Source: Oscillospiraceae bacterium (GTDB lineage: Bacteria > Bacillota > Clostridia > Oscillospirales > Ruminococcaceae). Taken from it: a DNA stretch of 5,404 nt. Both the position numbers and the translations under genes were made by a program. Shown here piece by piece: positions 4,794-5,404 of this stretch; positions within the stretch are counted from its first letter, which is position 1; every line of letters begins with the position of its first letter. Location: assembly GCA_900752625.1 (NCBI GenBank), contig CAADWC010000080.1:1-5404 (forward strand), in the 5' to 3' direction. The notes beneath the pieces were generated by a model. The model was not told the origin of the DNA and made no database searches. It saw only the letters and a list, made by a program, of their open reading frames with translations.

Positions 4794-5404
4794 TTAATTA
4801 AGTTTTTTATGCTGAATATTTCCTGTTATAAGTAGCAGCAGCCTCTTCGGCAGCAGCCTGGCGGCAACAGTTCCGATTTCCAGCAGCTTTTCCGGAACGA
4901 TGATCATTTTTCCGGCGAAAAGTCCGTCCACAGCTTTTACCGCACAGGTCCGAGGACTTATGCTTTTTATTCCGAATCTACATCCGGCAACATCGTTGAA
5001 TTCTGTGTCGACAGGTCCCGGACAGAGAACTGACAATTGAACGCGACTGTGTTTGCGTCTCAGTTCCTCGTTTACAGCGCAGGTCAGATTGACTACATAA
5101 GATTTTGTGGCATAATAGGAAGCCATCATAGGTCCCCCGGCCATAAGCCCGGCGGAGGACGCAACGTTCAGTATATATCCGTAATTGCGTTTTTTGAAAT
5201 CCCTGAGAAAAAGCTTCGTAAGAATATGGACTGCCTTACAGTTCAGATCTATCATTTTAAGCTCTCTTTCAAGGTCGGTATTGCTGAACTCTCCGATACC
5301 GCCGAATCCCGCGTTGTTTACCAGTACGGATACATTCCGTCCAGATGCTTTCCGGTAAAGCTCATAGCACTGTTTTATATCCGAAAGATCGGCGGGTATA
5401 ACAG
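4794..5404 (-). CDS. Short-chain dehydrogenase/reductase, COG0300-like, 5' end outside window
   Basis: The frame stays open from 5402 to the stop at 4794-4796, giving 202 C-terminal residues. The ATG at 5255 is internal, because conserved SDR sequence continues upstream of it. Numbered from the first visible residue, PADLS (3-7) fits the cofactor-adenine region, VLVNNAGFGGIGEF (26-39) contains the NNAG motif, and Asn54 lies in MIDLN. ILNVASSAGLMAGG (77-90) holds the catalytic serine, and SYYATKSYV (95-103) holds the YxxxK pair (Tyr96, Lys100). LCPGPVDTEF (126-135) is the PG motif after the active site. The Asn-Ser-Tyr-Lys tetrad is complete, so an NAD(P)(H)-dependent oxidoreductase is expected. 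The missing part, roughly 50-60 residues, should hold the TGxxxGIG nucleotide loop. The pattern fits the DltE/YqjQ-like branch (COG0300), whose substrates are mostly unknown. A hydrophobic, basic C-terminus (LLPKRLLLLITG, 183-194) may touch the membrane. Confidence 0.93.
   Translation of the reverse strand, partial: VIPADLSDIKQCYELYRKASGRNVSVLVNNAGFGGIGEFSNTDLERELKMIDLNCKAVHILTKLFLRDFKKRNYGYILNVASSAGLMAGGPMMASYYATKSYVVNLTCAVNEELRRKHSRVQLSVLCPGPVDTEFNDVAGCRFGIKSISPRTCAVKAVDGLFAGKMIIVPEKLLEIGTVAARLLPKRLLLLITGNIQHKKLN

Overview
The window looks like ordinary chromosome from a low-to-moderate GC Gram-positive bacterium of the class Clostridia, most plausibly a Ruminococcus-like member of the Oscillospiraceae. 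This is inferred from AT-rich intergenic DNA with consensus sigma-A promoters, strong AGGAGG-type ribosome binding sites, U-tract hairpin terminators, the rsmD-coaD-coiled-coil gene order, and a secreted Ser/Thr-linker protein ending in a hydrophobic helix plus KKK, a tail I associate with ruminococcal surface proteins. No mobile element, CRISPR array, tRNA or rRNA is visible.

Layout. Positions 1-190 are an AT-rich leader with a possible extended -10 promoter inside an inverted repeat. It drives a single plus-strand gene (191-1864, TTG start) for a 557-residue unrecognised protein. This protein has a degenerate J-domain-like N-terminus, a long acidic and probably disordered middle, and a C-terminal membrane anchor. 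A 19-bp perfect hairpin (1887-1931) then separates it from three minus-strand genes that converge on it. These form a tight operon read from a near-consensus promoter at 3527-3555: rsmD (16S rRNA guanine-N2 methyltransferase), coaD (phosphopantetheine adenylyltransferase), and a 163-residue coiled-coil protein. The last has an N-terminus like a DivIVA/SepIVA-type family often misannotated as an ATPase or ATP synthase subunit. rsmD abuts coaD with no gap, and coaD is separated from the third gene by one base.

Upstream of this operon, also on the minus strand, is a monocistronic gene (3659-4642) for a secreted, probably surface-attached protein, with its own promoter (4680-4708) and terminator (3609-3638). 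At the right edge is the C-terminal three quarters of a classical short-chain dehydrogenase/reductase (COG0300-like), whose start lies beyond the window.

How the genes fit together. rsmD and coaD are housekeeping genes (ribosome modification and coenzyme A synthesis) commonly found adjacent in bacteria. The coiled-coil gene travels with them and may act in envelope growth or division. I see no direct functional link to the J-like membrane protein, the surface protein or the dehydrogenase. I found no convincing new multi-gene system. The most worthwhile unknowns are the J-like tail-anchored protein and the coiled-coil protein of the coaD operon.
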